Part shown: positions 44,304 to 54,913 of the stretch, in pieces
Layout of the letters: every line of letters begins with the position of its first letter
Numbering within the stretch: position 1 is the stretch's first letter
DNA from: Neptunomonas marina
GTDB lineage: Bacteria; Pseudomonadota; Gammaproteobacteria; Pseudomonadales; Balneatricaceae
DNA: 64,000 nt
Assembly: GCF_004005935.1 (NCBI RefSeq)
Contig: NZ_SACQ01000001.1
Coordinates: 899,485-963,484 of the forward strand
Direction of reading: 5' to 3'
The notes under the pieces: generated by a model
What the model saw: the letters and a program-made list of their open reading frames with translations, nothing else
What the model was told of the DNA's origin: nothing
Database searches by the model: none
Program-made: the position numbers and the translations under genes

Positions 44304-45643
44304 TGCAAGACCTTTTCGATAGCACACCACAGCATTATCGACCGCTAGCGGACCGAATGCGGCCAGCCTCGTTGGCCGATTACGCTGGCCAGTCACACCT
44401 GCTTGGCCACGATAAACCGCTGCGACGTGCTGTTGAGCAAGGTATTTTGCACTCGATGATTTTCTGGGGGCCGCCGGGCGTTGGCAAAACAACCTTGGCG
44501 AAGATGCTGGCAACGAGTTGCGATGCGCACTTTGTGACGATTTCGGCGGTGATGTCGGGTGTTAAAGAGATTCGCGCAGCAGTTGATGAGGCCAAGCATG
44601 TTGCTCAGATGCGGGGCGTTAGCACCGTTCTATTTGTTGATGAAGTACACCGCTTTAATAAATCACAGCAAGATGCCTTTTTACCCTATATCGAAGACGG
44701 CACCTTTATCTTTGTTGGCGCTACAACCGAAAATCCCTCGTTTGAGCTGAATAATGCGCTGCTATCTAGGGCGCGCGTCTATCTGCTAAAGAGTCTTTCA
44801 GTGGATGAGCTGTTAGCGGTTTTGGTGAGAGCAATTGAAGATAGCGAGAGAGGGTTGGGGCAGCGCCATCTCACGTTTGCTGAGGGCGTTTTAAGTAAGC
44901 TCGCTCAGGCAGCTGATGGTGACGCGCGCAGAGCGCTGAATTTGCTCGAAATCGCGGTTGATATGGCACAGCCACAAGAGGGTGGTGAGTATATAGGCGC
45001 AGAGAGTGTCGCAGAGGTACTGGCCCAATCAGCTCGGCGCTTTGATAAAGGCGGAGATCTTTACTTTGATATGATCTCTGCGTTTCATAAGTCGGTGCGT
45101 GGCTCATCTCCTGATGGTGCGCTCTACTGGTATTGTCGTATGCTGCAAGGTGGTGCAGACCCGCTCTACGTTGCAAGGCGTCTTGTCGCTATCGCCTCAG
45201 AAGATATCGGGAATGCGGATCCGCGGGCTATGCAAGTGGTTCTAGCAGCATGGGACGCGTTTGAACGAGTTGGTGCGGCTGAAGGCGAGCGTGCAATCGC
45301 ACAAGCGGCGATCTATTGTGCTTGCGCACCCAAGAGTAATGCGGTTTATCAAGCGTTTAACCAGTGTAAACAGGATGTGGCCGATGACCCCGATTATGAA
45401 GTGCCGGTGCATCTTCGTAATGCGCCGACTTCGCTCATGAAAGATCTTGGGTATGGCGCCGAGTATCGCTATGCTCATAATGAACCTAACGCTTACGCCG
45501 CAGGCGAGGTCTATCTGCCTGAGGCGCTCAAAGAGCGCCGCTATTATCAGCCGACAGCGCGCGGCCTTGAGAGCAAAATCAGCGCGAAACTTGAGCAACT
45601 GGAACTATTTGACAGCCAAAGCCCGATCAAACGATACCAATAG
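44303..45643 (+). CDS. rarA: Replication-associated recombination protein A (MgsA/RarA)
   Basis: This 446-aa AAA+ ATPase has '[16 protein letters not shown]' (N-terminus), Walker A 'GPPGVGKT' (56-63), Walker B '[20 protein letters not shown]', sensor '[22 protein letters not shown]' and the C-terminal tetramerisation region ('[30 protein letters not shown]'). It acts at stalled replication forks. It is translationally coupled to lolA and followed by crcB after 13 bp. Confidence 0.95.
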   Translation: MQDLFDSTPQHYRPLADRMRPASLADYAGQSHLLGHDKPLRRAVEQGILHSMIFWGPPGVGKTTLAKMLATSCDAHFVTISAVMSGVKEIRAAVDEAKHVAQMRGVSTVLFVDEVHRFNKSQQDAFLPYIEDGTFIFVGATTENPSFELNNALLSRARVYLLKSLSVDELLAVLVRAIEDSERGLGQRHLTFAEGVLSKLAQAADGDARRALNLLEIAVDMAQPQEGGEYIGAESVAEVLAQSARRFDKGGDLYFDMISAFHKSVRGSSPDGALYWYCRMLQGGADPLYVARRLVAIASEDIGNADPRAMQVVLAAWDAFERVGAAEGERAIAQAAIYCACAPKSNAVYQAFNQCKQDVADDPDYEVPVHLRNAPTSLMKDLGYGAEYRYAHNEPNAYAAGEVYLPEALKERRYYQPTARGLESKISAKLEQLELFDSQSPIKRYQ

Positions 45644-45656
45644 AAGCGAGAGACGT

Positions 45657-46028
45657 ATGCAAACTGTTATCGCCGTCGCCACCGGAGGTGCGCTGGGTGC
45701 ATTAGGAAGATATTGGATAGCAGGCCTTTTTAATAGCACCCATGACCGCCTGCCTGTCGGGACGCTGATATGTAATGTCCTTGGCTCCTTTATCATGGGG
45801 GTGCTTTTTGTGCTCATCATGGAGAAAGTCAAGCTGGCTCCAGAGCTTCGTCCTCTGCTGATGGTGGGTTTTTTAGGCGCCTTCACAACCTTTTCCTCAT
45901 TTGCGCTTGAAACTGCGGCGCTATTTGAGAAGGGACATATCATGTCAGCGTTAATCTATGTATTATTTAGCGTCTTATTATCGATCTCTGCTTTGATGGC
46001 AGGTATCTGGATCACCCGCCTGATTTAA
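45657..46028 (+). CDS. crcB: Fluoride exporter CrcB/FluC
   Basis: This 123-aa protein starts at the ATG at 45657 after GAGAG (the longer frame from 45447 overlaps rarA and is not expected). It has four hydrophobic helices with the signatures 'GGALGALGRYWI', 'GTLICNVLGSFIMG' and 'GFLGAFTTFSSFALE', the Fluc channel sequences that line the dual fluoride pore. It exports fluoride as an antiparallel dimer. It sits between rarA and serS. Confidence 0.94.
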   Translation: MQTVIAVATGGALGALGRYWIAGLFNSTHDRLPVGTLICNVLGSFIMGVLFVLIMEKVKLAPELRPLLMVGFLGAFTTFSSFALETAALFEKGHIMSALIYVLFSVLLSISALMAGIWITRLI

Positions 46029-46042
46029 TTAAGGTTATTTGA

Positions 46043-47323
<1,281 letters not shown>

Positions 47324-47340
47324 GCAATACTTTTACGTTA

Positions 47341-47368
47341 AAAAGCGCAGTTTTTACTGCGCTTTTTT
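47341..47368 (+). terminator. Rho-independent terminator after serS
   Basis: AAAAGCGCAG (47341-47350) and CTGCGCTTTT (47357-47366) pair perfectly around TTTTTA, with a six-T tail. Confidence 0.92.
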
Positions 47369-47369
47369 G

Positions 47370-48133
47370 TTTCTGTAATGTGTAGTCTTGTAGTGCGCTG
47401 GTCAATCAGGGCGGCGCTGTCTATTTAGATTGCAACGAAAGCTGGCATTTCTGTCGGGAGGCTCAAGCAATATCTCCCCGTGTTTACGTGAATGCAACAG
47501 GCGCTCCTTCGTGCGTATTCGGCGTGGGCCAAAGCCGTTGTGAATCGTTATACGTACCGATGTATCCCCAAGATACTTAGCTTGCTTCAAGCTAGGTGGT
47601 TTTGGGCGGGATCAACGAAAAACCAGCAAGCGCTATTCTAGTTTCTTAATGCTGTCTGGAGGCCTAAGAGTTTCGCGCGGTATTCTGGTTGCGGGTTAGC
47701 GTGAAAGTTGGCCTTTAAGCTGAAAGGGATGTGAAACACTTAGATACATCACTTGAATAGCTTCTATCAAGATAGCACTGCATCTCCGAGGTCGATAGTA
47801 AACCTGTTAAGCGCTTCCATGTTTGGCGCTTATTGTTGGAGCTTGCGTCGTAAGGTTCGTAGCATATCCAGCGCTCATGGTTGTTTGCGCTATGGCGGGA
47901 TACGCAGATATGTTCATTGATGTTTTGTAGCATTGATTATGACTCCGTTGCTGATAATAACTGCTTCCTTGAAATAAATAGTGAAGAGCAAATCGGGTGG
48001 TTTTAACCCAGTACGAAAGGTAACACTAGTTGCATGCCTCTACCGAAGGGCAGAGTAAGGGAAGGTTTGGAGAGGTTTTACAGAGAGCGCAGATTTTCCG
48101 CGCTCGCTAGTCTATATCGCTTCTAAATAAAGC
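47370..48133. other. Gene-poor 0.76-kb stretch with two doubtful minus-strand frames
   Basis: No confident gene, tRNA or mobile element is seen. Two small minus-strand frames exist. One is 47402-47590 (62 codons, basic, TTG start, poor ribosome site). The other is 47715-47933 (72 codons, ATG with a GGAG about 10 bases upstream). Neither resembles a family I know. A stem GAGCGC (48085-48090) / GCGCTC (48100-48105) lies downstream of the cold-shock gene and could end its transcript, though without a T run. Confidence 0.45.
47715..47933 (-). CDS. Doubtful small ORF (72 aa)
   Basis: 'MLQNINEHICVSRHSANNHE' begins a Ser/Asn/Cys-rich sequence with no family resemblance. A GGAG lies upstream of the ATG at suboptimal spacing. 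It is listed only because it is the best candidate in a gene-poor region and may well be non-coding. Confidence 0.2.
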   Translation of the reverse strand: MLQNINEHICVSRHSANNHERWICYEPYDASSNNKRQTWKRLTGLLSTSEMQCYLDRSYSSDVSKCFTSLSA

Positions 48134-48343
48134 TTATAGTGGGCGGATGTTTTCCGCTTGTGGTCCTTTTTGGCCTTGAGTCACCGTGAACTCAACTGGC
48201 TGACCTTCTTGAAGGCTCTTGAAGCCTTCGCCTGCAATTGCGCTGAAATGCGCAAATACGTCAGGGCCTGATTGTTGCTCGATAAAGCCAAAGCCTTTCT
48301 CGTCGTTAAACCATTTTACGGTGCCAGTTGTTGTATTAGACAT
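48134..48343 (-). CDS. Cold-shock protein, CspA family
   Basis: This 69-aa single cold-shock domain protein has '[15 protein letters not shown]' (RNP1) and 'DVFAHFSAI' (RNP2), with the standard C-terminal '[15 protein letters not shown]'. It starts at the ATG at 48343, with AGGAAAA 5-6 bases upstream. About 300 bases of non-coding sequence precede it, consistent with the long structured leader that makes cspA-type mRNAs temperature-responsive. It acts as an RNA chaperone. Confidence 0.95.
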   Translation of the reverse strand: MSNTTTGTVKWFNDEKGFGFIEQQSGPDVFAHFSAIAGEGFKSLQEGQPVEFTVTQGQKGPQAENIRPL

Positions 48344-48647
48344 AATAATTTTCCTATTTTCGGAAACAGTTGGGCCGCCCTGTAAGAGTGGGCAGATGAA
48401 TGCAGGAGTTTTAACTTTTACTTACGAAAACAGGACGAGTGATTCAGAAGAAGCGCCGAAATGAAAAGCATAAATAACTGAGAAAAGCATCTAGCGAGAC
48501 AGCACCCTATAGTGATTAGGAGGTTAGGTCAAGCAGTTTCTTGCGCTTTTGCGGGGATTTATCGTCGCCGAGGCGTCGGTTTTGCATGCCTGCCCGCATG
48601 ATATGGCTTAAACTGGGCGGCTTTAATCTGTTACGAATCGCAGGTAC
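48344..48647. other. Divergent intergenic region: presumed cspA-type 5' leader and MFS promoter
   Basis: No gene is evident. An 81-codon plus-strand frame at 48219 lies mostly antisense to the cold-shock gene and is a shadow. By analogy with cspA genes, the part next to 48343 is probably an untranslated leader of the cold-shock mRNA. Confidence 0.4.
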
Positions 48648-49802
48648 ATGATGGAGCGCGTGCCGTATATTAGGCTCTCTGGTTTCTACTTTTTCTATTT
48701 CGCGCTGTTAGGGGCGTTGGTTCCCTATTGGTCGCTGTATCTACAGTCGCTCTCATTCGATGCAGCAACAATTGGCCTTGTGATGGCAACGCTGCATATT
48801 TCGCGTATTTTTGCGCCGGCGCTATGGGGGTGGGTGGCCGATCGAAGTGGCGAGCGGATGCGTATTATTCGCCTAGGCGCCGCAGCAACCTTCGTTATCT
48901 ATTTGCTGATTTTTTGGCAGCAGAGTGCGGTGGGGATCGCATTAGTTATGCTGGGATATTCGTTTTTTTGGAATGCTGTGCTTCCTCAATTCGAGGTGGT
49001 CACATTAGGGCACCTTAAAGAGCAGAAACACCGTTACAGCCAAGTCCGGCTGTGGGGCTCGATTGGATTTATTCTGGCAGTGGGTGGTATTGGCGTGGTG
49101 CTAGAGTATATCGATATCATCTGGCTGCCCGCGATCTTATTGTCTTTGATCGGACTGATTTGGCTAACCTCACTTGCTGTTCCCGAGCCGGAGCGGCCCG
49201 AGCAGCTCACGCAAGCGCCGGTGTCTTTGCTATTACTGCTGCGCAAACCTCATATTGTTGCTTTTTTTGCTATCACGTTCTTTGTGCAGTTTTCACACGG
49301 GCCTTACTACACCTTCTACAGTGTGCTCTTAGAAGATGTTGGCTACAGTAAAACTGCGATTGGTTTGATGTGGTCGATTGGAGTTGTTGCAGAAGTTGCG
49401 GTCTTTGCCGTGATGCATCGACTTATAGATCGCTTTGGGCTGCGCCAAATTATGCTGATGAGTCTTGTGCTTTGTGTATTGCGGTGGGGGATCATTGGCG
49501 CGAGTCCAGAATCGCTGATGCTGCTCGTTATCGCACAATGTATGCATGCGGCCACATTCGGCTGCTTACACGCAGTTGGGATTGCGCTCGTAAATATTTA
49601 TTTCACCGGTAACACGAAAGGGCGAGGGCAGGCGCTGTTCTCAAGTATTGGCTTTGGTTTGGGTGGTACAGCGGGGGCTTTGTGTGCAGGTTTTTTGTGG
49701 GAAGCCGGTGGGGTTGAGCTGACTTTCTATGCTGCATCTGCGGCTGCTTTATGTGGCTTAGTGCTTGCATTTGTCTGGATATGGCCGGAAAAAGCGCAGT
49801 AA
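48648..49802 (+). CDS. MFS transporter, HcaT/MFS_1-like family
   Basis: This protein is 384 aa (or 383 aa from the second Met). It has twelve predicted membrane helices and begins 'VPYIRLSGFYFFYFALLGALVPYWSLYLQSL', the MFS_1-like signature shared with HcaT and YcaD-like carriers. 'ISRIFAPALWGWVADRSGERMRIIR' holds the loop 2-3 MFS motif. HcaT is a putative 3-phenylpropionate carrier, but the substrate here is not determined. It is a single-gene unit. Confidence 0.85.
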   Translation: MMERVPYIRLSGFYFFYFALLGALVPYWSLYLQSLSFDAATIGLVMATLHISRIFAPALWGWVADRSGERMRIIRLGAAATFVIYLLIFWQQSAVGIALVMLGYSFFWNAVLPQFEVVTLGHLKEQKHRYSQVRLWGSIGFILAVGGIGVVLEYIDIIWLPAILLSLIGLIWLTSLAVPEPERPEQLTQAPVSLLLLLRKPHIVAFFAITFFVQFSHGPYYTFYSVLLEDVGYSKTAIGLMWSIGVVAEVAVFAVMHRLIDRFGLRQIMLMSLVLCVLRWGIIGASPESLMLLVIAQCMHAATFGCLHAVGIALVNIYFTGNTKGRGQALFSSIGFGLGGTAGALCAGFLWEAGGVELTFYAASAAALCGLVLAFVWIWPEKAQ

Positions 49803-49903
49803 GATACGTAATCGTGAGGCTATTTTATTTTTTGCACTGCCGTACACGAGGCGATATAGTGTAAGGAAAACGCAAGCTTTTAATTGGTCAGAGAGGTCCC
49901 GTT

Positions 49904-50170
49904 ATGAACTTCCGAATCGATGTCGATATGACACCCGAAGAGCTGCGCAAAGTCTTGGGTTTGCCCGATGTGGCAGCGCTACAGGATGAGATGATCAAGC
50001 AGATCCGTGACCAGATGGAAGCGGGGGTAGAGGGCTACGATCCGTTGACATTAATGAAGCCATACATCTCCAGCAGTGTGGGTTCGATGGAAACATTCCA
50101 AAAAATGCTAATGACAATGATGAGTGGCTATGGCGGCTCAACAGGCAGTAAAACCGATAAAAAAGATTAA
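49904..50170 (+). CDS. DUF6489-type small protein
   Basis: This 88-aa protein begins 'MNFRIDVDMTPEELRKVLGLPDV', an opening found in a small uncharacterised family (DUF6489) that often lies near polyhydroxyalkanoate genes. The rest is amphipathic helix with a Gly/Ser-rich end, slightly reminiscent of phasins. It lies 30 bp before phaR on the same strand, so a role in polymer-granule biology is a guess from context. Confidence 0.65.
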   Translation: MNFRIDVDMTPEELRKVLGLPDVAALQDEMIKQIRDQMEAGVEGYDPLTLMKPYISSSVGSMETFQKMLMTMMSGYGGSTGSKTDKKD

Positions 50171-50200
50171 CTAGCGGTTGAAAGTAGAGAGAGAGTTACC

Positions 50201-50695
50201 TTGCGCATTTTAAGAAAATATACCAACCGTCGTCTTTACGACACCTCCCGCAGTTGCTACGTCACGTTAGAAGACGTTAAGCAGTTGGTACTCAGTGGTG
50301 AAGCATTTCAGGTACTAGACTCCAAAACAGGTAACGACCTGACGCGTAACATTCTATTGCAGATCATCAGTGAACAAGAAGCTGATGGTCATGGCACGTT
50401 GCTCACGAATCAAGTTCTGCAGCAGTTGATCCGCTTTTATGGTGACAGTATGCAGGGGATGATGAGCCAATACCTAGAGCAGAGCATCGCAGCCTTCCTA
50501 GAGCATCAAGACCGCATTCGTGACCAGATGCAAACGATGATGGGCGTAGCGAACCCGCTCACCATGATGAATAAGTTTGCTGATCAGAATATGGCGGTTT
50601 GGAGCATGTTCCAGCCGGGTGCGCATCCAGAAGGCGGTATGCCTCATGAAGAGGTGCCGCCAACTGAGCAGCCTACCGAAGAAGAGAAGAAGTAA
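50201..50695 (+). CDS. phaR: Polyhydroxyalkanoate synthesis repressor PhaR
   Basis: This 164-aa protein starts at TTG (50201) with AGAGAG upstream. The N-terminal DNA-binding PHB/PHA accumulation domain reads 'ILRKYTNRRLYDTSRSCYVTLEDVKQLV' and 'FQVLDSKTGNDLTRNILLQIISEQE'. The helical C-terminal part binds PHA polymer. PhaR represses phasin genes until granules form. No phaC/phaA/phaB genes are visible here. It ends in a strong terminator at 50702. Confidence 0.93.
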   Translation: MRILRKYTNRRLYDTSRSCYVTLEDVKQLVLSGEAFQVLDSKTGNDLTRNILLQIISEQEADGHGTLLTNQVLQQLIRFYGDSMQGMMSQYLEQSIAAFLEHQDRIRDQMQTMMGVANPLTMMNKFADQNMAVWSMFQPGAHPEGGMPHEEVPPTEQPTEEEKK

Positions 50696-50701
50696 TATAA
50701 G

Positions 50702-50724
50702 AGCCCCTCGTTTGGGGCTTTTTT
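50702..50724 (+). terminator. Rho-independent terminator after phaR
   Basis: AGCCCC (50702-50707) pairs with GGGGCT (50714-50719) around TCGTTT, followed by a T run to 50724. Confidence 0.88.
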
Positions 50725-50845
50725 ATGGCGGCTCGGTTTTAGGTGCTCGTCAATTAACGTTTGCGTAAAGAAAAGCATACTTAACGCTGTTTGCAAGATT
50801 GCTAATATGAAGCTCTATTGATTTTAATAAGAGTTGAGGTGATGT

Positions 50846-51136
50846 ATGGCAGATAAGCGGCCCCAAGCGGTGGGCACTAAGCAGCTAGAAAACGAGCGCT
50901 TTATCGTAACAGAGTGGCGCTTTCCGCCCGGTGGTGAGACTGGCTGGCACCGCCATGAACACGATTATGTTGTTGTGCCTCAGACCGACGGTAACTTAGA
51001 GATTGAAACCGCTGAAGGCGGCTTTGTTGCACCGTTAAAAACCGGCCAGTCCTATGCGCGTTCTATTGGTGTTGAGCATAACGTTATCAATGCCAACGAC
51101 TACGAATTTGTCTTCATTGAAGTGGAAACAAAGTAA
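50846..51136 (+). CDS. Small cupin-domain protein (BauB-like)
   Basis: This 96-aa single cupin has metal-site motif 1 'PGGETGWHRHEHDYVVV' (about 28-44, with two His and a Glu) and a partial motif 2 near 'GVEHNVINAN'. It is similar in size and sequence style to BauB, a cupin encoded in beta-alanine-degradation regions. That is only suggestive here, since the transaminase lies 35 kb away. Substrate and role are unknown. Confidence 0.75.
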   Translation: MADKRPQAVGTKQLENERFIVTEWRFPPGGETGWHRHEHDYVVVPQTDGNLEIETAEGGFVAPLKTGQSYARSIGVEHNVINANDYEFVFIEVETK

Positions 51137-51289
51137 TACTGTTAATACGTATCATGTATTTAAAATATTATTTGGCATAGCTCAACATCGAGCTGTGCCC
51201 TTATCTCAAGCAATGACCTCCCTGCTGAATTTCTCCTCTTTGCATTAATTATATTAAGCTTGCGGCAAATCGTTTAGCTAGAGAGCCCC

Positions 51290-53596
51290 ATGTCGCACCT
51301 TCAGTATTTTCGTCTTCGCATCAGTGGTTTGGTCCAAGGTGTGGGCTTTCGGCCCTTTGTCTGGCGAGTCGCTCAACAGCTAAAAATCGCTGGAGAGGTT
51401 GGTAATGATGCGCAGGGTGTGTTTATCAATGCCTACTGTACTCGAGCTACGTTGGATCAGTTTATCGATGAGCTAAAGCGGGAGCAGCCACCGCTCGCAC
51501 ACATTGAAAGCGTTGCCATCGAGGCGCTTCACGAGGCGATGGAGCCGCCCATAAACTTTCACATCACTGAGTCAAAAAAAGGCGTGGTAAAACCGGGTTG
51601 TGTGCCTGATGCTGCCACCTGTGACGCGTGCTTAGAAGAGCTGTTTGACAGCGCTAACCGGCGGTTTCGCTACCCCTTTATCAACTGCACGCATTGCGGA
51701 CCACGCATCAGTATTCTTCGCGAGATTCCCTACGATCGGGCCAGTACATCGATGTCGGTGTTTGAGCAGTGTTCTAACTGCTTAACAGAGTACCAAGAGC
51801 CGACCAACCGGCGCTTCCATGCACAACCTAACGCTTGTGTCGAGTGTGGGCCGCGTATGTGGGTTGAAAAAAGCGGCGGTGAAGAGATCGTAACCGACGA
51901 TCTATTTGCGTTTATCTCATCCCAACTGCGTGATGGGAAGGTCGTCGCTCTAAAAGGACTGGGGGGATTTCATCTGGTGTGCGACGCCACCCATCAAGAT
52001 GCACTTACGAGCTTGCGCCAACGTAAAAACCGGCCTGCCAAACCCTTTGCGCTGATGGTGCGGGATACCGATATTGCTGCACGCTATGTATCGCTTGAGC
52101 CTGAAGCCGAAGCCTTGCTTAAATCGCCTGCGGCGCCGGTCGTGCTGTTGCAATCAAAAGGTGAGCCACTCCCTGAAGCGATTGCCCCTGGTCAAAACCA
52201 ACTGGGCCTTATGTTGCCATACACGCCTCAGCACCACTTGCTATTAAGCGCTTTTGAGACCCCGCTGGTGATGACAAGTGGCAATCACTCGGGAGCACCA
52301 CAAGCGATTAAAAATGATGTTGCGCGCGCTACGCTATCTGAGATTGCAGACTTTTTTGTTATGCATGATCGAGAGATCGTTAACCGGATGGATGATTCAG
52401 TGCTGCGTTACCACAATGGCCGTGCATTCGCGATACGGTTAGCGCGGGGCTACGCGCCATTTCGGGTTTCTATGCCAGAGGGTTTTGCTGAGGCGCCAGA
52501 CCTAATTGCCCTTGGTGCAGAACTTAAATCCACACTGTGCTTCATTCAGCAAGACCAAGCGATATTGTCGCAACACTTAGGTGATCTTGAAGATGCGGCG
52601 ACGTTCGATGCGTACGAGCACACCCATGATCTCTACCGCAACCTTTACCAGCACCCAAGTCAGCGCTATGTCATCGATCTTCACCCGCAATACCTCTCGA
52701 CTCAGTTTGGAGAGTCCAAAGCGGATAGGGCGGAGCTTACTCATGTTCAGCACCATCATGCCCATATGGCAGCCTGTATGGCGGAAGCGGGTATTGCTCG
52801 TACCCGACGCGATATCCTCGGGCTCTGTTTTGACGGTACCGGCTTTGGGGTGGATGAAACCTTATGGGGGGCGGAAGCCTTGTACGGTGGATATGCGAGT
52901 GTGTCACGGGTAGGCACCTTGGTGTCTTTTCCGTTGGTAGGCGGTGTGCAGGCGATTCGCGAGCCGTGGCGGGCGCTGGTAGGTCAGCTTCACAGTGCGG
53001 GCCTGCTGGCGCAGTTTAAAACGCTTCCTTGCTTTGAAGATAAGCCGCTCCGCGTGCTGGAGCATATGATCAGTAAACAGCTCAATACACCGCTAACCAG
53101 CTCAGCAGGGCGCCTGTTTGATGCAGTGGCGGCGGCGCTTGGATGTAGCGCTGATCGCATTAGTTATGAGGGGCAGGCCGCCATCGAGTTAGAAGCGTTT
53201 GCGCAAAGAGCGACCGCGGATTCTGCACCACGATACTCATTTGCGCTCAGTGAGCAGGATGGGCTTTATCAATTATCGACAAAACCTATGTGGGAAGCGC
53301 TATTGCAAGACCTCTGCAGCCAGCGCTACACCGCAGAGCAGATTGCGTTGGGCTTCCATGACAGCTTTGCTGATGCGTGGGTAGAGCTTGTTGAGCAGGT
53401 CGCCGCGCGAAACCCCATTGGCGCGGTTGCTTTGAGTGGGGGCGTGATGCAAAACCGTGTGCTTGCTGACAGGCTCTCTGCCCAGTTACAGCGCAAAGGT
53501 TTTAGTGTTTTAGAGCATCAAACGCTACCTGCAAATGATGCGGGTGTATCGGTTGGCCAAGCGTTCGTTGCAGCTGCCCAATACTTGGAAAACTGA
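51290..53596 (+). CDS. hypF: Carbamoyltransferase HypF, hydrogenase maturation
   Basis: This 768-aa protein has four modules in order: acylphosphatase ('ISGLVQGVGFRPFVWRVA', from ~10), a double zinc finger ('CDACLEELFDSANRRFRYP', 'CTHCGPR', 'CSNCLTEYQEPTNRRFHAQ', 'CVECGPR'; ~107-187), a YrdC-like carbamoyl-adenylate domain ('VVALKGLGGFHLVCDA'), and a Kae1-like transferase ('VQHHHAHMAACMAEAG'). It makes the thiocarbamate on HypE that becomes the CN ligands of the [NiFe] site. It is placed 240 bp before the hydrogenase structural genes, separate from the other hyp genes downstream. Confidence 0.96.
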   Translation: MSHLQYFRLRISGLVQGVGFRPFVWRVAQQLKIAGEVGNDAQGVFINAYCTRATLDQFIDELKREQPPLAHIESVAIEALHEAMEPPINFHITESKKGVVKPGCVPDAATCDACLEELFDSANRRFRYPFINCTHCGPRISILREIPYDRASTSMSVFEQCSNCLTEYQEPTNRRFHAQPNACVECGPRMWVEKSGGEEIVTDDLFAFISSQLRDGKVVALKGLGGFHLVCDATHQDALTSLRQRKNRPAKPFALMVRDTDIAARYVSLEPEAEALLKSPAAPVVLLQSKGEPLPEAIAPGQNQLGLMLPYTPQHHLLLSAFETPLVMTSGNHSGAPQAIKNDVARATLSEIADFFVMHDREIVNRMDDSVLRYHNGRAFAIRLARGYAPFRVSMPEGFAEAPDLIALGAELKSTLCFIQQDQAILSQHLGDLEDAATFDAYEHTHDLYRNLYQHPSQRYVIDLHPQYLSTQFGESKADRAELTHVQHHHAHMAACMAEAGIARTRRDILGLCFDGTGFGVDETLWGAEALYGGYASVSRVGTLVSFPLVGGVQAIREPWRALVGQLHSAGLLAQFKTLPCFEDKPLRVLEHMISKQLNTPLTSSAGRLFDAVAAALGCSADRISYEGQAAIELEAFAQRATADSAPRYSFALSEQDGLYQLSTKPMWEALLQDLCSQRYTAEQIALGFHDSFADAWVELVEQVAARNPIGAVALSGGVMQNRVLADRLSAQLQRKGFSVLEHQTLPANDAGVSVGQAFVAAAQYLEN

Positions 53597-53650
53597 GTGG
53601 AAACTGGCTTTGCGCTTTTGGTGAAACTGGAATACTAGTTTACGCTTTTG
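53597..53650 (+). repeat. Imperfect tandem motif upstream of the hydrogenase operon
   Basis: Two adjoining units, 53597-53620 and 53621-53650, each begin with GTG(G)AAACTGG and end with CGCTTTTG. They lie 60-110 bp before the sigma-54-type element at 53708, the usual distance for enhancer-binding activator sites. Confidence 0.5.
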
Positions 53651-53707
53651 TATCAAAGTTGATTTTAGAATTAAATTTAACTTATTGAAAAATAACAAAT
53701 TATTTTT

Positions 53708-53723
53708 TGGCTTGCTTCTTGCT
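53708..53723 (+). promoter_or_regulatory. Sigma-54-type promoter of the hydrogenase structural operon
   Basis: TGGCTT-N5-TTGCT has the invariant GG (-24) and GC (-12) separated by exactly 10 bp. It lies 114 bp before the small-subunit ATG. Sigma-54 promoters driven by HupR/HoxA-type activators are known for uptake hydrogenases, and such a regulator begins at 63780. Confidence 0.7.
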
Positions 53724-53836
53724 AATACAGTGTCTGATACCTACAACAAAAATAGACACTGTGTTGAGAGCGGCCGGTAGTACCGAGTTTTGATCTGAAC
53801 ACAGTTGCTCAGTGGCAAGAGATAACGGAGAGCAGA

Positions 53837-54913
53837 ATGTCTCAGATTGAAACCTTTTATGACGTGATGCGGCGTCAAGGGATTACCAGACGTAGTTTCC
53901 TCAAATATTGCAGTTTGACCGCGGCGGCTTTGGGGCTTGGCCCGGCGTTTGCGCCTAAAATCGCCCACGCGATGGAGAATAAAGAGCGCACGCCTGTACT
54001 GTGGTTACATGGGCTGGAGTGTACCTGTTGCTCCGAGTCTTTTATTCGTTCTGCTCACCCGCTCGTTAAAGATGTCGTACTGTCGATGATCTCTCTTGAT
54101 TACGACGATACCTTGATGGCATCTGCTGGGCATCAAGCTGAAGCGATCCTCGAAGAGACCATTCAGAAATACAAAGGTAAGTATATTCTTGCCGTTGAGG
54201 GCAACCCACCGCTTAACGAAGATGGCATGTTTTGTATTGTCGGCGGTAAGCCTTTTCTCGATCAGCTAAAACACGCCGCTAAAGATGCGGCAGCGATCAT
54301 CGCTTGGGGCTCATGTGCATCGTGGGGCTGTGTGCAAGCGGCGCGTCCTAACCCAACGCAAGCGGTACCTATCCATAAAGTGATCACGGATAAGCCTATC
54401 ATCAAGGTGCCTGGTTGCCCGCCAATCGCTGAGGTGATGACCGGTGTTATTACCTACATGCTGACCTTTGGCACGCTTCCAGAGCTTGACCGCCAAGGCC
54501 GCCCGAAGATGTTCTACAGCCAGCGTATTCACGATAAATGCTACCGCCGTCCGCACTTTGATGCGGGCCAATTTGTAGAGCAGTGGGACGATGAAGGTGC
54601 CCGCAAAGGTTATTGCTTGTACAAAGTTGGCTGTAAAGGCCCAACAACCTACAACGCTTGCTCCACGGTGCGCTGGAATGAGGGGACATCATTCCCTATT
54701 CAAGCAGGTCACGGCTGTATCGGCTGCTCAGAAGATGGCTTCTGGGACAAAGGATCTTTCTATGACCGCCTCACCGATATCCATCAGTTTGGTATTGAGA
54801 AAAATGCAGATGAGATCGGCACCGCTGTTGCCGGTGGTGTCGGTGCAGCGATTGCGGCTCACGCGGCTGTTAGTGCAATTAAGCGGGCTCAGCACAAAGG
54901 AGATCAAGAGTAA
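53837..54913 (+). CDS. hyaA: Membrane-bound [NiFe] hydrogenase, small subunit (oxygen-tolerant type)
   Basis: This 358-aa protein has a Tat signal 'TRRSFLK' (Arg18-Arg19) with likely cleavage after 'AHA' (residue 45). Cys62, Cys64, Cys65, Cys160, Cys165 and Cys194 equal Cys17, 19, 20, 115, 120 and 149 of the mature protein. This six-Cys set, including the two extra cysteines 19 and 120, builds the [4Fe-3S] proximal cluster of oxygen-tolerant group 1d enzymes such as E. coli Hyd-1. The C-terminal hydrophobic helix ('[20 protein letters not shown]') anchors it to the membrane. It passes electrons from the large subunit to the cytochrome b. Confidence 0.96.
   Translation: MSQIETFYDVMRRQGITRRSFLKYCSLTAAALGLGPAFAPKIAHAMENKERTPVLWLHGLECTCCSESFIRSAHPLVKDVVLSMISLDYDDTLMASAGHQAEAILEETIQKYKGKYILAVEGNPPLNEDGMFCIVGGKPFLDQLKHAAKDAAAIIAWGSCASWGCVQAARPNPTQAVPIHKVITDKPIIKVPGCPPIAEVMTGVITYMLTFGTLPELDRQGRPKMFYSQRIHDKCYRRPHFDAGQFVEQWDDEGARKGYCLYKVGCKGPTTYNACSTVRWNEGTSFPIQAGHGCIGCSEDGFWDKGSFYDRLTDIHQFGIEKNADEIGTAVAGGVGAAIAAHAAVSAIKRAQHKGDQE

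Noticed and set aside
45447-45656. N-terminal extension of crcB
   Set aside because: It lies inside rarA in another frame; a start at 45657 with GAGAG upstream gives the standard 123-aa channel.
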